The translations under genes were made by a program, and so were the position numbers. The notes beneath the pieces are model-generated. The model was given only the letters and a program-made list of their open reading frames with translations, did not search any database and was not told the origin of the DNA. From NCBI GenBank assembly GCA_016081115.2, contig CM071930.1:3577419-3641418 (forward strand): a stretch of DNA of 64,000 nt, written 5' to 3'. This document shows, one piece after another, positions 12,376-22,000 of this stretch (its first letter is position 1; each line of letters opens with the position of its first letter). This DNA comes from Rehmannia glutinosa. Lineage: Eukaryota > Streptophyta > Magnoliopsida > Lamiales > Orobanchaceae.

Positions 12376-12691
12376 TTGCAGCGCCAGATTTTTACCTAGT
12401 ACGTTTTGTCCAAAGGTTGTACGTTGGCTGCAAAATCTATACATACAAAAATAATTTCACACGCCCATCATCGTCACAACGTAACTTATCCATTGTTGAT
12501 GATGCAAATTTCTTAGGGAATGATCACCAACATAACGGCTATTGAGTAGAGTTGATATGAATAAAAGTACATGGTTACTAGAATAACCCGTGAATCGCAC
12601 GACACCTCATCTAGTGTAAAGCTACAAAATAAGTTGCAAATAATGAGAAAAATAAAGATTAGAAGAAAGGTTAATTTATTGAAAAGTTTTA

Positions 12692-12944
12692 CTCCCTCCG
12701 TCCTAAATATATGGTCCTGTTTGACTTTTCACATAGATTAACAAAATATTTGGAAACTACAAATATGTTAAGTATTTACTTGATTTGTCTTTATTTAATG
12801 AATAATATAAATTATAAAATGTATATTAAATAGGGGTATAATAGTAAAATAATATAAAAAGTACTATTAAATATAGAAAGTGGACTATATATTTGGGATA
12901 TCCCAAAAAGGAATAGTGAACTATATATTGGGGACAGGAGGGAA
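12692..12944. mobile_element. Stowaway-like MITE
   Basis: Starts CTCCCTCCGTCCTAAATATA and ends with the matching inverted wording ATATATTGGGGACAGGAGGGA. It is flanked by TA at 12690-12691 and 12945-12946. CTCCCTCCGTCC ends with a TA duplication are the signature of Stowaway (Tc1/mariner) MITEs. About 253 bp, non-coding. Confidence 0.85.
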
Positions 12945-12946
12945 TA

Positions 12947-13420
12947 ATATATATTGTAATATATATATATATGTTGGCATTGCAAAATTTAAAAAATCAG
13001 TTATGTGTGGTTTTCAGACCTAATTTACTCTCATCCCCCAGCCCAACTTTTTCCACGTGCCACTATCTTACTGATTTCAATATCGCTGGGGCATTTATTT
13101 TTGCCATCTACTTTATGGATTCATTTTTCCCATTTTGCAATTTAATTTTGTCCATCTTCATCCACGATTGAAATTAAATAAGATACGTTGGCCTGAACTA
13201 ATTAACTAGCCATTGAAAAGGTGTCGGTATTATGTTCCGAACATTTTGAATTTTATTTGCAATATTGTTATGAAGGTAATGATAACTAAATACAACTTCC
13301 ATATTTATACTAAAAATTAGTTATTTTTAGTGGGACTTAACTCGAAACAGACGATCGAGTAGTCATTGGTGTAGAGATGAAATATTACAACTGAAGTATA
13401 TATATGTATTAAAATTACTC
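12947..13420. other. Intergenic stretch
   Basis: Short (AT)n run at 12946-12972, then AT-rich sequence with no gene or element that I recognise. Confidence 0.5.
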
Positions 13421-13716
13421 ACTGCAAAAAAATTCAATTTAACGACATAATTACCGATAGAAATAATTTTGTTATTAAACTTTACTATACCTATATAATA
13501 CCTACAGAAAAAAATTATTATTTTTTCCTCAAATTATACCGACAGATTTTAAATTTACCGACATAAATATTCTAAGTATCTATCAAGAGTTTTAGATTCT
13601 GTAGGTAAATATTTACCTACAATGATATTTTCTATAACGATTTTACCTACAGTTTACAGTTATCTTAATATTTATCTATAAATTTTTTATAGGTAAACTT
13701 ATATTTTCTTATAGTG
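13421..13716 (+). mobile_element. CACTA-ended MITE, copy 2
   Basis: Left end CACTGCAAAAAAATTC, right end ATTTTCTTATAGTG, which is the inverted form CACTATAAGAAAAT. 296 bp with the family words ATAATTACCGATAG, GTAGGTAAATATTTACCTAC and AACGATTTTACCTACAG. The flanking trinucleotides (ACT and ACA) do not match, so there is no clean 3-bp TSD. Confidence 0.7.
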
Positions 13717-14156
13717 ACAAAAAAAAAAAAAAGAATTAAAGTGAACAGAGAAAAGAGACGAGGAAAACGAAAATATAAGGTTTTATATTGCAATGATTTC
13801 TAAAATTGAATAGGAAAGTGTTAGGGATTTATTATCGTGACGTATTATATACTCGAGAAAATTCAGAAAACTTACTTGAATTTCAGAAAAATGAAATCAC
13901 AGAAAATGCATAAATTTTAGACCAAGGCTAGAGTTCGACTCTATGTCTTTAAGACGAATTGCTCCGCTATATGGTGCCCACGGTTGACAGAAAATATGCT
14001 AATGAATGCAAAATGCATGCTTATTAATTTTTCTGCAGAATAAGGGGAATATTTATAAATTACCAAAGATCATAATTGAAACAACACAATTATTTGAATA
14101 GACATGTCCATTTATTTCAAACGAAACAACACAACTATATATTCAGATAAACCTTT
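13717..14156. other. Intergenic stretch
   Basis: A poly-A tract at 13720-13732, then AT-rich sequence. No gene or element seen. Confidence 0.45.
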
Positions 14157-14781
14157 TCAATTAGAATAGTTTCGATCCAGTGGCTCGGTGACATGGCAGG
14201 GTGACAGTGACTTGGCATAGTCGTCCAGGTGGTGACACGTAGCTGCTGGCGCTGATTGGATACATATGTTCGCTGACGGGGCGCCATGACTGGACACAAT
14301 TGTCCAGTGTGCAGAGGTGTATGCCAAGGGGTGTGTTCCTTCTTGATCGGATGTGATCGAGGACCATCGATCGCGAATCGTTGTTGACCATATCGGGCGC
14401 GATCCCGACGGCCACGATCGATCCGGACCCTGGGTTGTACCGGTCACGAAGAAACAGAAAGCTCTATATATATCAGTTCCCATAATTCATTTTGTATCAG
14501 AAAATTTTCGAATTCATCAAGCATACTTGCATAAATTCAGTAAAAGAGAGTTCAAAAGCATCATTGTGTTCGTTGTACTTGCGACTTGTAGTGCAACTAT
14601 TGCAAGTAGATTGTCGTTGTATCTTGGGAGACGATTGCCGTATTCCGTAAGCACCGTGAGCGGGGCAATCTCTTTTTAAAGAGAAAGAGTTCAACTCTTG
14701 TCTCGATATTTCGGTTTATACTGTTACTCTAATCGATTTGTTTTCAGCCATTCGATATACACCAACCCAGTTTTTCCAACA
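14157..14781 (+). mobile_element. Truncated copy of the 5250-6245 LTR family
   Basis: Shares ordered wording with the solo LTR: GATCCAGTGGCTCGG-type, GTGCAGAGGTGTAT, GGGGTGTGTTCCTTC, TTGTAGTGCAACTAT, TCGTTGTATCTTGGGA, GGGGCAATCTC and the terminal CATTCGATATACACCAACC, ending TTTTTCCAACA at 14781. The left ~400 bases of the LTR are missing, so no TSD can be tested. Overlapping ORFs on both strands are non-coding. Confidence 0.8.
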
Positions 14782-15058
14782 GAAAGTGCATACAATAAAA
14801 TGAATGTATAAACTATAAATAACTAAAATTACAACATAAAAATCGAAAAATTATTATGAATAAAAATTGCCAATAATATTGGCTTCGTGTCATGTTTATA
14901 AGGGCAAGGGCAATAAGGTCATATTATTAACCTTAAGAATTGGGGCTCTTTAATATAATAACAAAAGATTGACTTAGTCTTCAAGTTTTTATTTTAATTT
15001 TGAATATATTGCCTATAGCTAGTTAGCAGCAACAGTTAATCGCCAACGATATTTGTAT

Positions 15059-16111
15059 AGGAATTTTTTTTTTCTAACCATTATGGATAGTGGAACTACT
15101 TTTCTACCCAACTTTATAAAAACTAACTTTTTTACCCACAATGACTTAACTACCCTTACTAATGGACAGATACGATCGTGCCCTAAAGTACGGCCCGATA
15201 ATGCCCTGGAATTATTAGGGTATGATAGTGCAACACATAAAGTGGGGCACGATAGTACCCAATAATTATGGTTACGATCGTACCCAGAATTAGTAGAGTA
15301 CGATAGTGCAACACATAAAGTAGGGCACGATAGTACCCTAGTAATTTTGGGTACGATCGTGCTCTGAAATTACTAAGGTACGATAGTGCAGCACATAAAG
15401 TGGGGCACGATAGTACCCTAGTAATTTTGGGTACGATCGATATCTGGAATTACTAGGGTATGATAGTGCAAAGACATAAAGTGGGCACGATAGTACCTTA
15501 GGAATTGCAGACGATCATGCTCGAATTACTAGGGTACAATAGTGCAAAAGATAAAGCCAAAAGACGCGATAGTACCTAGTAATTAGCTACGATCGTCGCC
15601 AGAATTACTATGGTACGATAGTGCAACACATAAAGTGGGGCGCGATAAGTACCCTAGTAATTCCTGGGGATCGATTTTAGTTAAAGTTCAACATGGTACG
15701 ATAGTACCATGTTGAAGGCCCGATAGTGCCACGTTAAACTTTCCAGATCCGATTTTTTTCTAGTTACGAAAATCAAGCGAATTTTCTATCTTTAATTATA
15801 CATAAATATTTGCATAAAGTAATACATTACTTTGGTTCAAAATGTATCTTGAATTGTTTCTTGCAGCTTCAAAAATCGAAAATTAGAGTTTTGCTCAATT
15901 ATAATTTGTTGAAAGAAGAAAAAGATGAAGGAAGGAAGAAAAGATGAAAAATATAGTTGGTGATGGAAAATTTTTATTTAAACAAGAAAGAGAGAAAGTT
16001 GAAGGGCATAAATAACTTTTTATTGTAAAAGTGGACAAAAAAGTTATTTTTATCAAAATTGGTCAAAAAAGTGTTTTCTTAAACCAGAATGGTTAAAAAG
16101 ACCCATTTTCC
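15059..16111. mobile_element. Non-autonomous Mutator-like element with 9-bp TSD
   Basis: Long, imperfect terminal inverted repeats. The left side has CTAACCATTATGG, then AAAACTAACTTTTTTACCCAC. The right side, inverted, has TTTTTAACCATTCTGG, then AAAAATAACTTTTTTGTCCAC, so each arm is around 100 bases. It is flanked by a perfect 9-bp duplication TATTTGTAT at 15050-15058 and 16112-16120, the size expected for Mutator. The interior has no transposase. It is dominated by a ~79-bp tandem array (15165-15720), followed by an AT-rich right part with GAAAGAAGAAAAAGATGAAGG. Length 1053 bp. Confidence 0.85.
15165..15720 (+). repeat. ~79-bp tandem array inside the Mutator-like element
   Basis: About six units. 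The recognisable core GATAGTGCAACACATAAAGT (variants) recurs near 15224, 15304, 15383, 15462, 15538 and 15617. Each unit also has a CACGATAGTACCC half and a GTACGATCGT palindrome linked by TAGTAATTTTGG. Period near 79 bases, with progressive decay to the right. Confidence 0.88.
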
Positions 16112-16120
16112 CTATTTGTA

Positions 16121-16569
16121 TATGTCTTATTTCTTAAATAATTTTTCAGTTCGAGGGAACCACCGAACCAAACACAAGCTAGCTAGCTAAATGTGCTGCT
16201 TCATCAATCATCACAAATGTCACATATAACAAAACCATGCGGTTTGATGAAAATATTTTATATAATTAAATTGTACGTATCAACTAAAAATCAACAAAGA
16301 ACAACCAATTAAATGGTATCAACTAAAAATCAACAAAAACAACCAAGTGCCCACTGTATATACAGTTTATTTTGGTATATATATCCACGATGCAAGTCAT
16401 TTCTCCTAATATTAATCATGCAAATCAAGATTTTTAGAGTTTTTAGTAAAAGGTCTTAAGAGGGGTGGGACTGATAGGATTTAATTCTAGGTCAATGGTT
16501 TGACTTACAAATGATCAACAAATTGAGCTACAATTCAAATCAAGATTTACAGTTTGAATTGCATTTGAT
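16121..16569. other. Intergenic stretch
   Basis: AT-rich. Contains a small direct repeat GTATCAACTAAAAATCAACAAA at about 16276 and 16317. No gene. Confidence 0.45.
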
Positions 16570-16873
16570 CACCACAAGAAAAAAATAGTTTACCTCAGAA
16601 AAATCTGTAGTTAAATATTAAGATATATGTACAGTGTATGTAAAATCGTAGTAGGTAAAATCATTATAAGTAAATATTTACCTACATAATCTAAAATTGT
16701 TGGTAAATACCCACAATATTTATGTCGTCAAATTAAAAAACTGCGGTGATCTCAATCGTTATAAATTGGGGAAATATAATATTTTTATTTTGTAGGTATT
16801 TTATAGGTAACTGAAAAATTTAGTGACTTTATGTAAGTAAATTTTGTAAGTAAGCTGGAATTTACTTGTAGTG
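16570..16873 (-). mobile_element. CACTA-ended MITE, copy 3 (inverted)
   Basis: Left end CACCACAAGAAAAAAATAG, right end TTTACTTGTAGTG (inverted CACTACAAGTAAA). 304 bp. Interior words TACAGTGTATGTAAAATCG, GTAAATATTTACCTAC and TTGTAGGTATTTTATAGG place it in the family of 13421-13716 in opposite orientation. No matching TSD. Confidence 0.65.
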
Positions 16874-17379
16874 TTTAATTTTCTATTTGCATATTATATT
16901 TTAGATAAAAACTACTGTCAAATGGTCTAACGGCCAACGGGTCAAAATCCATTTGACGGATCCCAAAATCAACCTATTAATATTTTTGTAATATTAGAAA
17001 TGGCGTTTTTGTAACATACTGAGACCGTTATTAGCAGTACATCTGAAAAGTATTAATCTCTCGGTCCCACTAAGTAGACATGTAGAATATTTCACACATA
17101 TTAAGAACACATAATACATATAATTGGGATCATAATCTCTTTTCATATTCTTCCTACTTTGCCTTGCATTAAATAAGAGTATATCATTGTTAGTTTTAAG
17201 CTTCAATTCTGACATAATAGTGATATTTTAGTCTATTGACAAACCTATAATTTGGGATAGACGAAAACGGAAAATTGATCTATCTTAGTAGAACGGAGGG
17301 AGTAGTACATAGTTCACTTGAAACTATTAGTTTTGTAATACTGGACAGTGATATAGTATCACGAGAACGCTAAAAAATA
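16874..17379. other. Intergenic stretch with a Stowaway-like end
   Basis: About 17225-17303 ends AACGGAGGGAGTA and contains TTTGGGATAGACG, the right end of a decayed Stowaway-like MITE. Its left end is not found. No gene. Confidence 0.45.
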
Positions 17380-17665
17380 TTAGGTTTTCATCTGAAAAGT
17401 ATTAGTAGTGCATCTGAAAAGTATTCGTATGTAATTTAATAGTCCCCATCAAAAGTAATAGTTTTTTTCCAACAAAAGTATTAGTTTTTTTCCAACAAAA
17501 GTATTAGTCATCCCCGTGAAATGTATTAGTAGTTCCCCTGAAAAATATTAGTTTTTTTACTGAATTTTTTTTAGTAATTCTCCTGAAAAATATTAATTTT
17601 TCTAATAAAAAGTATTAGTAATCCAACTGAAAAATGTTAGTAGGTCCCCTAAAATTTATTAGATA
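17380..17665 (+). repeat. Degenerate ~30-bp repeat array
   Basis: Variants of GAAAAGTATTAGT and TCCCCTGAAAAATATTAGT recur about every 25-35 bases, for example near 17395, 17415, 17450, 17480, 17510, 17535, 17590 and 17615. The copies are diverged. Function unknown. Confidence 0.65.
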
Positions 17666-17779
17666 TTCCGCTGGGTCACTGGGGCTGGCTGGGGTTGGGT
17701 CGGGTAGATCCGTTAGACTGGATCCATGTAACTGTTAGACCGTCTAATAGGATACTACATCTATATTTAATATACGTAA

Positions 17780-17965
17780 AAACTTATGTGAGACGGTGAA
17801 AGTCCATGAGGCGGTGAGACAATGATACTTTTTGTAAGAAAGTGATATTTTTTACAAAAAGTGATCTTGTCTAAATACACTAATTTAGGTGTATTTTGAC
17901 AAATATCACTTTTTAAACTAAAAGATTACTGCCTCACACTATCTCACAAGAGAGGCACTGCTGTT
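17780..17965. repeat. Imperfect inverted repeat, MITE-like
   Basis: Left arm TGTGAGACGGTG...GTGAGACAATGATAC and right arm ACTGCCTCACACTATCTCACAAG, with internal AAGTGATATTTTTTAC opposite AAATATCACTTTTTAAAC. The sequence can fold into a long hairpin. A relative with the same TATCACTTTTTATACTAAAA wording lies in intron 3 of the homeobox gene (25360-25530). Confidence 0.55.
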
Positions 17966-18380
17966 TAATATATGATATACCCCATTATGAGTGAAAAGTA
18001 TTTACTTCATTTTTGAATTGCAAGGTAGAATGTCCAAAGGGAAATAAAGTGTAAAATCTTCTAATTTTCCTTCTCTTGTCCTTTTCCACCACAAATTGAG
18101 ATTTTCTTTCTTGTACTAGGTTTCTTAAATATAGAACAACTCCTATTACAAAAGGGGCAACCTCGTCATTTCAGGATCCAGATTAAATGATTCATCAGGG
18201 GTGTTATCTTTGTCCTCAGCTGGATCAAGAAAACTCTCTTTTAAAACTCTCTTTGTCATCAAGTTGGAGAAGAAAACTTAAAAAGTAGTACAAAAACATA
18301 TAAGTTTAGTGAAAAAAATAAATATATACTGATATATGTATATTCATATCCATTAGAAGACTTTTTTTTAAATTTTAAAA
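17966..18380 (+). promoter_or_regulatory. Presumed promoter region of the BLH gene
   Basis: The ~400 bases upstream of the pyrimidine-rich leader of the homeobox gene. No single element can be assigned with confidence. CTCTCTTTTAAAACTCTC motifs near 18233-18255 and an AT-rich stretch near 18310-18340 could include the core promoter. The assignment rests on position only. Confidence 0.3.
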
Positions 18381-19001
18381 AAAAAAACTCTTTTGTTTTT
18401 GTTTTTTCTTCTTCTCTCTTTCAGAAGGCGATTGCAGAGAGAAAGAGAAACGACAGCCTCAGAAATAGCAGACAGAGATAGAGAAAAAGAACAGACTCAA
18501 GAATTTTCCATTTTCCCTTTTTTTTTTTTTGAATTTTCATATTTGCAGAAGAGGAAAACGATGTCTGAGGGCTATGTACCATTCTTTAATCTGCAATTAT
18601 AAGAGGTATGTATATATGTATGTTCATATGTATTACTTGAATTTGATAAAGCTACAACTTTTTGTATGTGTGAACCACAACAAAATTCAAAAAAGGTAGC
18701 ACTATAAGAAAAAAAGTCTAATTTGATGCTTTCACTTTTACTTCTCACTTCCCTTCTTATTCTTCTTTTTCATATATATTTCCATTATTTTTCTTCCATC
18801 AAACAAATCAAAATTCGTTTTTCGTTTCTTGATTTTTCTTGATGGATCCGTTGCCAAAACAGTTAAAAAACCCGGCGAAGGGCCGAAATTAAACAAGGGA
18901 CGACCATGACGATGATGATGAAAAAGAAGAAAACAGTGATATGGGAATAAAAACACCGCCACAACCACCACTCCATTCTCATAATAATAATTCTCAAATC
19001 C
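18381..19001 (+). other. 5' leader of the BLH gene with a probable intron
   Basis: Starts with a T/C-rich tract (TTCTTCTTCTCTCTTTCAG) and purine-rich AGAGAGAAAGAG. A donor-like AAGAG|GTATGTATA follows at 18606, right after a short upstream ORF. A leader intron would run from there to an acceptor before 19002, possibly the CAG at 18859-18861, but this is not certain. GATGATGATGAAAAAGAAG repeats lie just before the start codon. Confidence 0.5.
18561..18602 (+). CDS. 13-residue upstream ORF in the BLH leader
   Basis: ATG at 18561 opens a frame encoding MSEGYVPFFNLQL, followed by TAA at 18600-18602. It ends three bases before the exon-like donor AG|GTATGT. A longer in-frame start exists at 18393 but lies in the T-rich tract. 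Short upstream ORFs in plant transcription-factor leaders often limit main-ORF translation; whether this one does is not known from the sequence. The peptide is compact and free of low-complexity sequence, which is why it is listed. Confidence 0.35.
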   Translation: MSEGYVPFFNLQL

Positions 19002-22000
19002 ATGTCCCAAGATTATCACCACCAAGGTATTTTTAGTTTCTCGAATGGACTCGAGAGACATCAACAACAACAGCAACAACAACATCAGCAGATCCGAAGA
19101 GATAAGCTGAGCGTTCATGGTTTTATGGAAGAAGAAGAAGAAACCGGTGGGCTTCCGGTTTACGAAACCGGCGGCCCCGGTACTATGATGTCCGAAATCT
19201 TCAATTTCCCATCAGACGGCGCCGTTTCAGCCACGGAATTACTCGAAACCCAAATTTCCCAGAGTTACCGGAATTCAAGGGCGGCGCCGCCCACCTCCGC
19301 CGCGGATTGGTTTTCCCACCGCATTAATGCCGATTCAGAAGCAGCCATGCAGCTTTTTCCAACCCCTCCTAATTCCACTTCCTCCACTCTCCATATGCTA
19401 CTGCCAAACCCTTCCTCTTCTTCTTCTTTCGGACAATTCACATGGTTCGAAAACAACAACATTAATAACCCTAACGAAATTCCTCCGGGAGTCGTGGAAG
19501 GTCAACGGTTGTCTTTGTCTTTATCTTCTTCTTTGCAGCACATGGGCGGCGGCGCCGGTTTGCATTTGCACGGCGGAGTGAGTCACAACCGCCACTCTTC
19601 TAATTTCACGGCGGCGGCCAGTATGTTGAGGAATTCTAAATATGCAAAGGCGGCTCAAGATTTGTTGGAAGAGTTTTGTAGTGTTGGTAGAGGTCAGTTT
19701 AAAAAGAAGCCGAATAATAACAGAAACCCAAGTGGCGGCGGTGGCGGCGGCGACGGAAATGCAGCTCAAGATCATCCTCCTTTATCGGCTTCTGATAGGC
19801 TGGAGCATCAGAGAAGAAAGGTCAAACTATTAGCAATGCTTGATGAGGCATGTAATCTCTCTCTCTCTCTCTCTATTTTCTCTCTCTAGGGTATGATTAT
19901 ATAAAGTCAATTAACTAACCAATCATTGTTGCTTAATTAGTCCATTGTTTGAGAAATTAATCAATCACGGCGGAGTCTCAAGTATTATTATTTTGCCGGC
20001 CGGATTGAATTAGTATTTAAATTCAAATTAATAATTATTTTTATACGTGTACCTACTAGAATATTTTTATCACTAATTACAGGATTAGTGGGTATAATGC
20101 AAGATTGAGATTTCATGTTCCACTTCTTGTTCAGCTGTTCCATTGAATTGAATGAATAATACGTGTACAAGATGATGTTACAATTTTACACATGTCTTTC
20201 ACCCTATATATGGAATATGAAATGGAACTGAAAAATTTGAGTAGGAGATCTCATTCCATTTTTCATTTGGTGAGACGAGCGATTGATTAACCACCCACAT
20301 TATGAAAATTTAACATCCAGCAGGAAAAATGTTTCTATCTGATTGTGATGTGTTGGCGGAAAATGTTGGTCGTTTTAAGATTTCAGAATGCTGCTGCTTC
20401 AAGAAATTGGAAAATTATTCGAATATATTTGGGAAAACTCCATATTTTATTAATCCTACACAGTTGACTTAAAAAATTAGATTTTATTGCATAATGTTTT
20501 TTATTATTGAAATGTTCTTGTCTGTATTGGGAAAAAGAGAGCATTACAACAGACAAGGATATATCTTTCTTTCCCATCAACAATCATTTCATCTTAATGC
20601 AGGCTCTGATTCACATGATTATTACTTGTGAGCATTATTCTAAAAAATCGTGTTCTGTATAGCTCTCATTAGAGCTATGTTCCTTTATTTGTCTATATTA
20701 ATTTTTATTTTTTATTTTTTTTTTGAGGTGGAAAACAAACTTTCATTAATCATTCGAAATTACATCCAAATTGAGGATTCCTTCCAACATGGGAGGTCCT
20801 TCCATAATCCAGATAGTCTCAGTGCCTAAATCAGTACATAAATGAGCCAGAAAATGTGCAGCTCTGTTTGCTTCACGAGGAATAAAACGAAAACCCTGAC
20901 AGTTAAGCTCCCTCGCATGAACTAGTATATCGTCCCGAATTAGATCCCCATGCGTGTCCGAAATTGGTTTACCCTGTAGGCCATCGATCAGTATTTTACA
21001 ATCACTCTCAATTTGAAAATTCCGTATACCAGCGTCTTTGGCCGCCTTGAGAGCGAATAGTATTGCCAGGCCTTCCACTAGCGTGGTACTACCTTCCATT
21101 AATTTTTTCGCGCGCCGCAAGGATTACCTCGCCCCTATGATTTCGAACGATAAATCCATACCCAACTACAGCATCATTATAGATCGCGGCATCCGAGTTG
21201 AGTTTGAGATAGTCGTGCGGGGGTGGCGTCCATTTCGTCAAAATCTTCTGTCGGTGTGCATGATCTTCTTTGTTATCTTTCTTACCATTTATCTCCAGGA
21301 AGAAATTTTGGGCTCTTGTGCGTACCTTATCTGCAATAATCGGAGTATGTTCGAAATAATACTTGTTCCTAGCTGTCCAAATACACCAAGCCGTGATGCA
21401 GATGAATTCAATAGCTTCCGTTGGCAAGGAGTTCATCATACACCATAGAAAATTTTTGAAAGATCCAAACGAGATCACCGAAGGATTTATTCGAAATGGG
21501 CTATATAGCCAAATTGGAAGAGTTAGGCGGCACTCTAGCATTAGGTGGGTCAGAGTTTCCGTCCCTTCTCCGCATAATCCGCACACCGGGTCAACAGCAA
21601 TATTTTTCTCAAGCAACTTATCCTTTGTTGGTAGTGCATTTAAACAGGCCTTCCACGTGAAATGTTTGATTTTGGGTAGGATCTTTAGTTGCCATACTTT
21701 CTTCCATGCTTCGTTCGGGCCGCTAGAGGATGGGAAATCAGTGCATGTGTTCTCTGCTTGGTTTATCAGTGCATAATACGCTGTCTTAACAGAAAATGAG
21801 CCATTTTTAGAGTGTCTCCAGAGCATCTTATCAGCAGGGAGGCGATCACTAATGTGCATTGCGCAAATTCTGTTCGCTTCGTGAGTAGGGAAGTGTTGTT
21901 TGATAAAGTCGGACCTCCAGGTTTTGGATTCCGAGTCAATTAGTTCAGATATTAATTTTTATTTTGAATAGGCACCATTTGATCTTATATATGCCGGCGT

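Larger units (their letters stand above)
8150..12545 (+). pseudogene. Decayed Ulp1-protease-like gene (plant mobile-domain type)
   Basis: A multi-exon gene relic, probably carried by a transposon. A pyrimidine-rich leader with a donor-like GAAGGTAAGT (about 8478) is followed by coding debris. The segment 9320-9720 reads, with frameshifts, like the plant mobile domain that precedes Ulp1-like modules in MULE/CACTA-borne genes (VERVLGFPNGPIKI, then WFKRYFFVLVDCLV, then KSLEDVKKIQ). Later exon-like blocks lie at 10603-11000, 11131-11215, 11293-11370, 11455-11636, 11714-11840 and 11935-12058. The block at 11935-12058 contains ISEHFFVLCFD and HILDNSLL, the spacing expected for the catalytic His and Asp of a C48 (Ulp1) cysteine protease. 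The last block, 12381-12545, ends FLGNDHQHNGY before TGA. Breaks include a stop in the mobile-domain part and a frameshift near 9945, where DRTK and NEELDRGYLGKG lie in different frames. Ulp1 enzymes cleave SUMO-like modifiers, but activity here is unlikely. Exon edges are estimates. Confidence 0.6.

Noticed and set aside
12560..12620. Possible Helitron end (AACCCGTGAATCGCACG)
   Set aside because: The wording recalls Helitron 5' regions, but there is no TC start, no CTRR end with hairpin and no partner end.
15165..15720. CRISPR-like spacing of repeats
   Set aside because: Units are directly tandem with no unique spacers, in a plant MULE; not a CRISPR array.
21038..21776. Plus-strand ORFs of 136-137 codons in BLH intron 1
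   Set aside because: Antisense shadows of the LINE-C ORF2 remnant.
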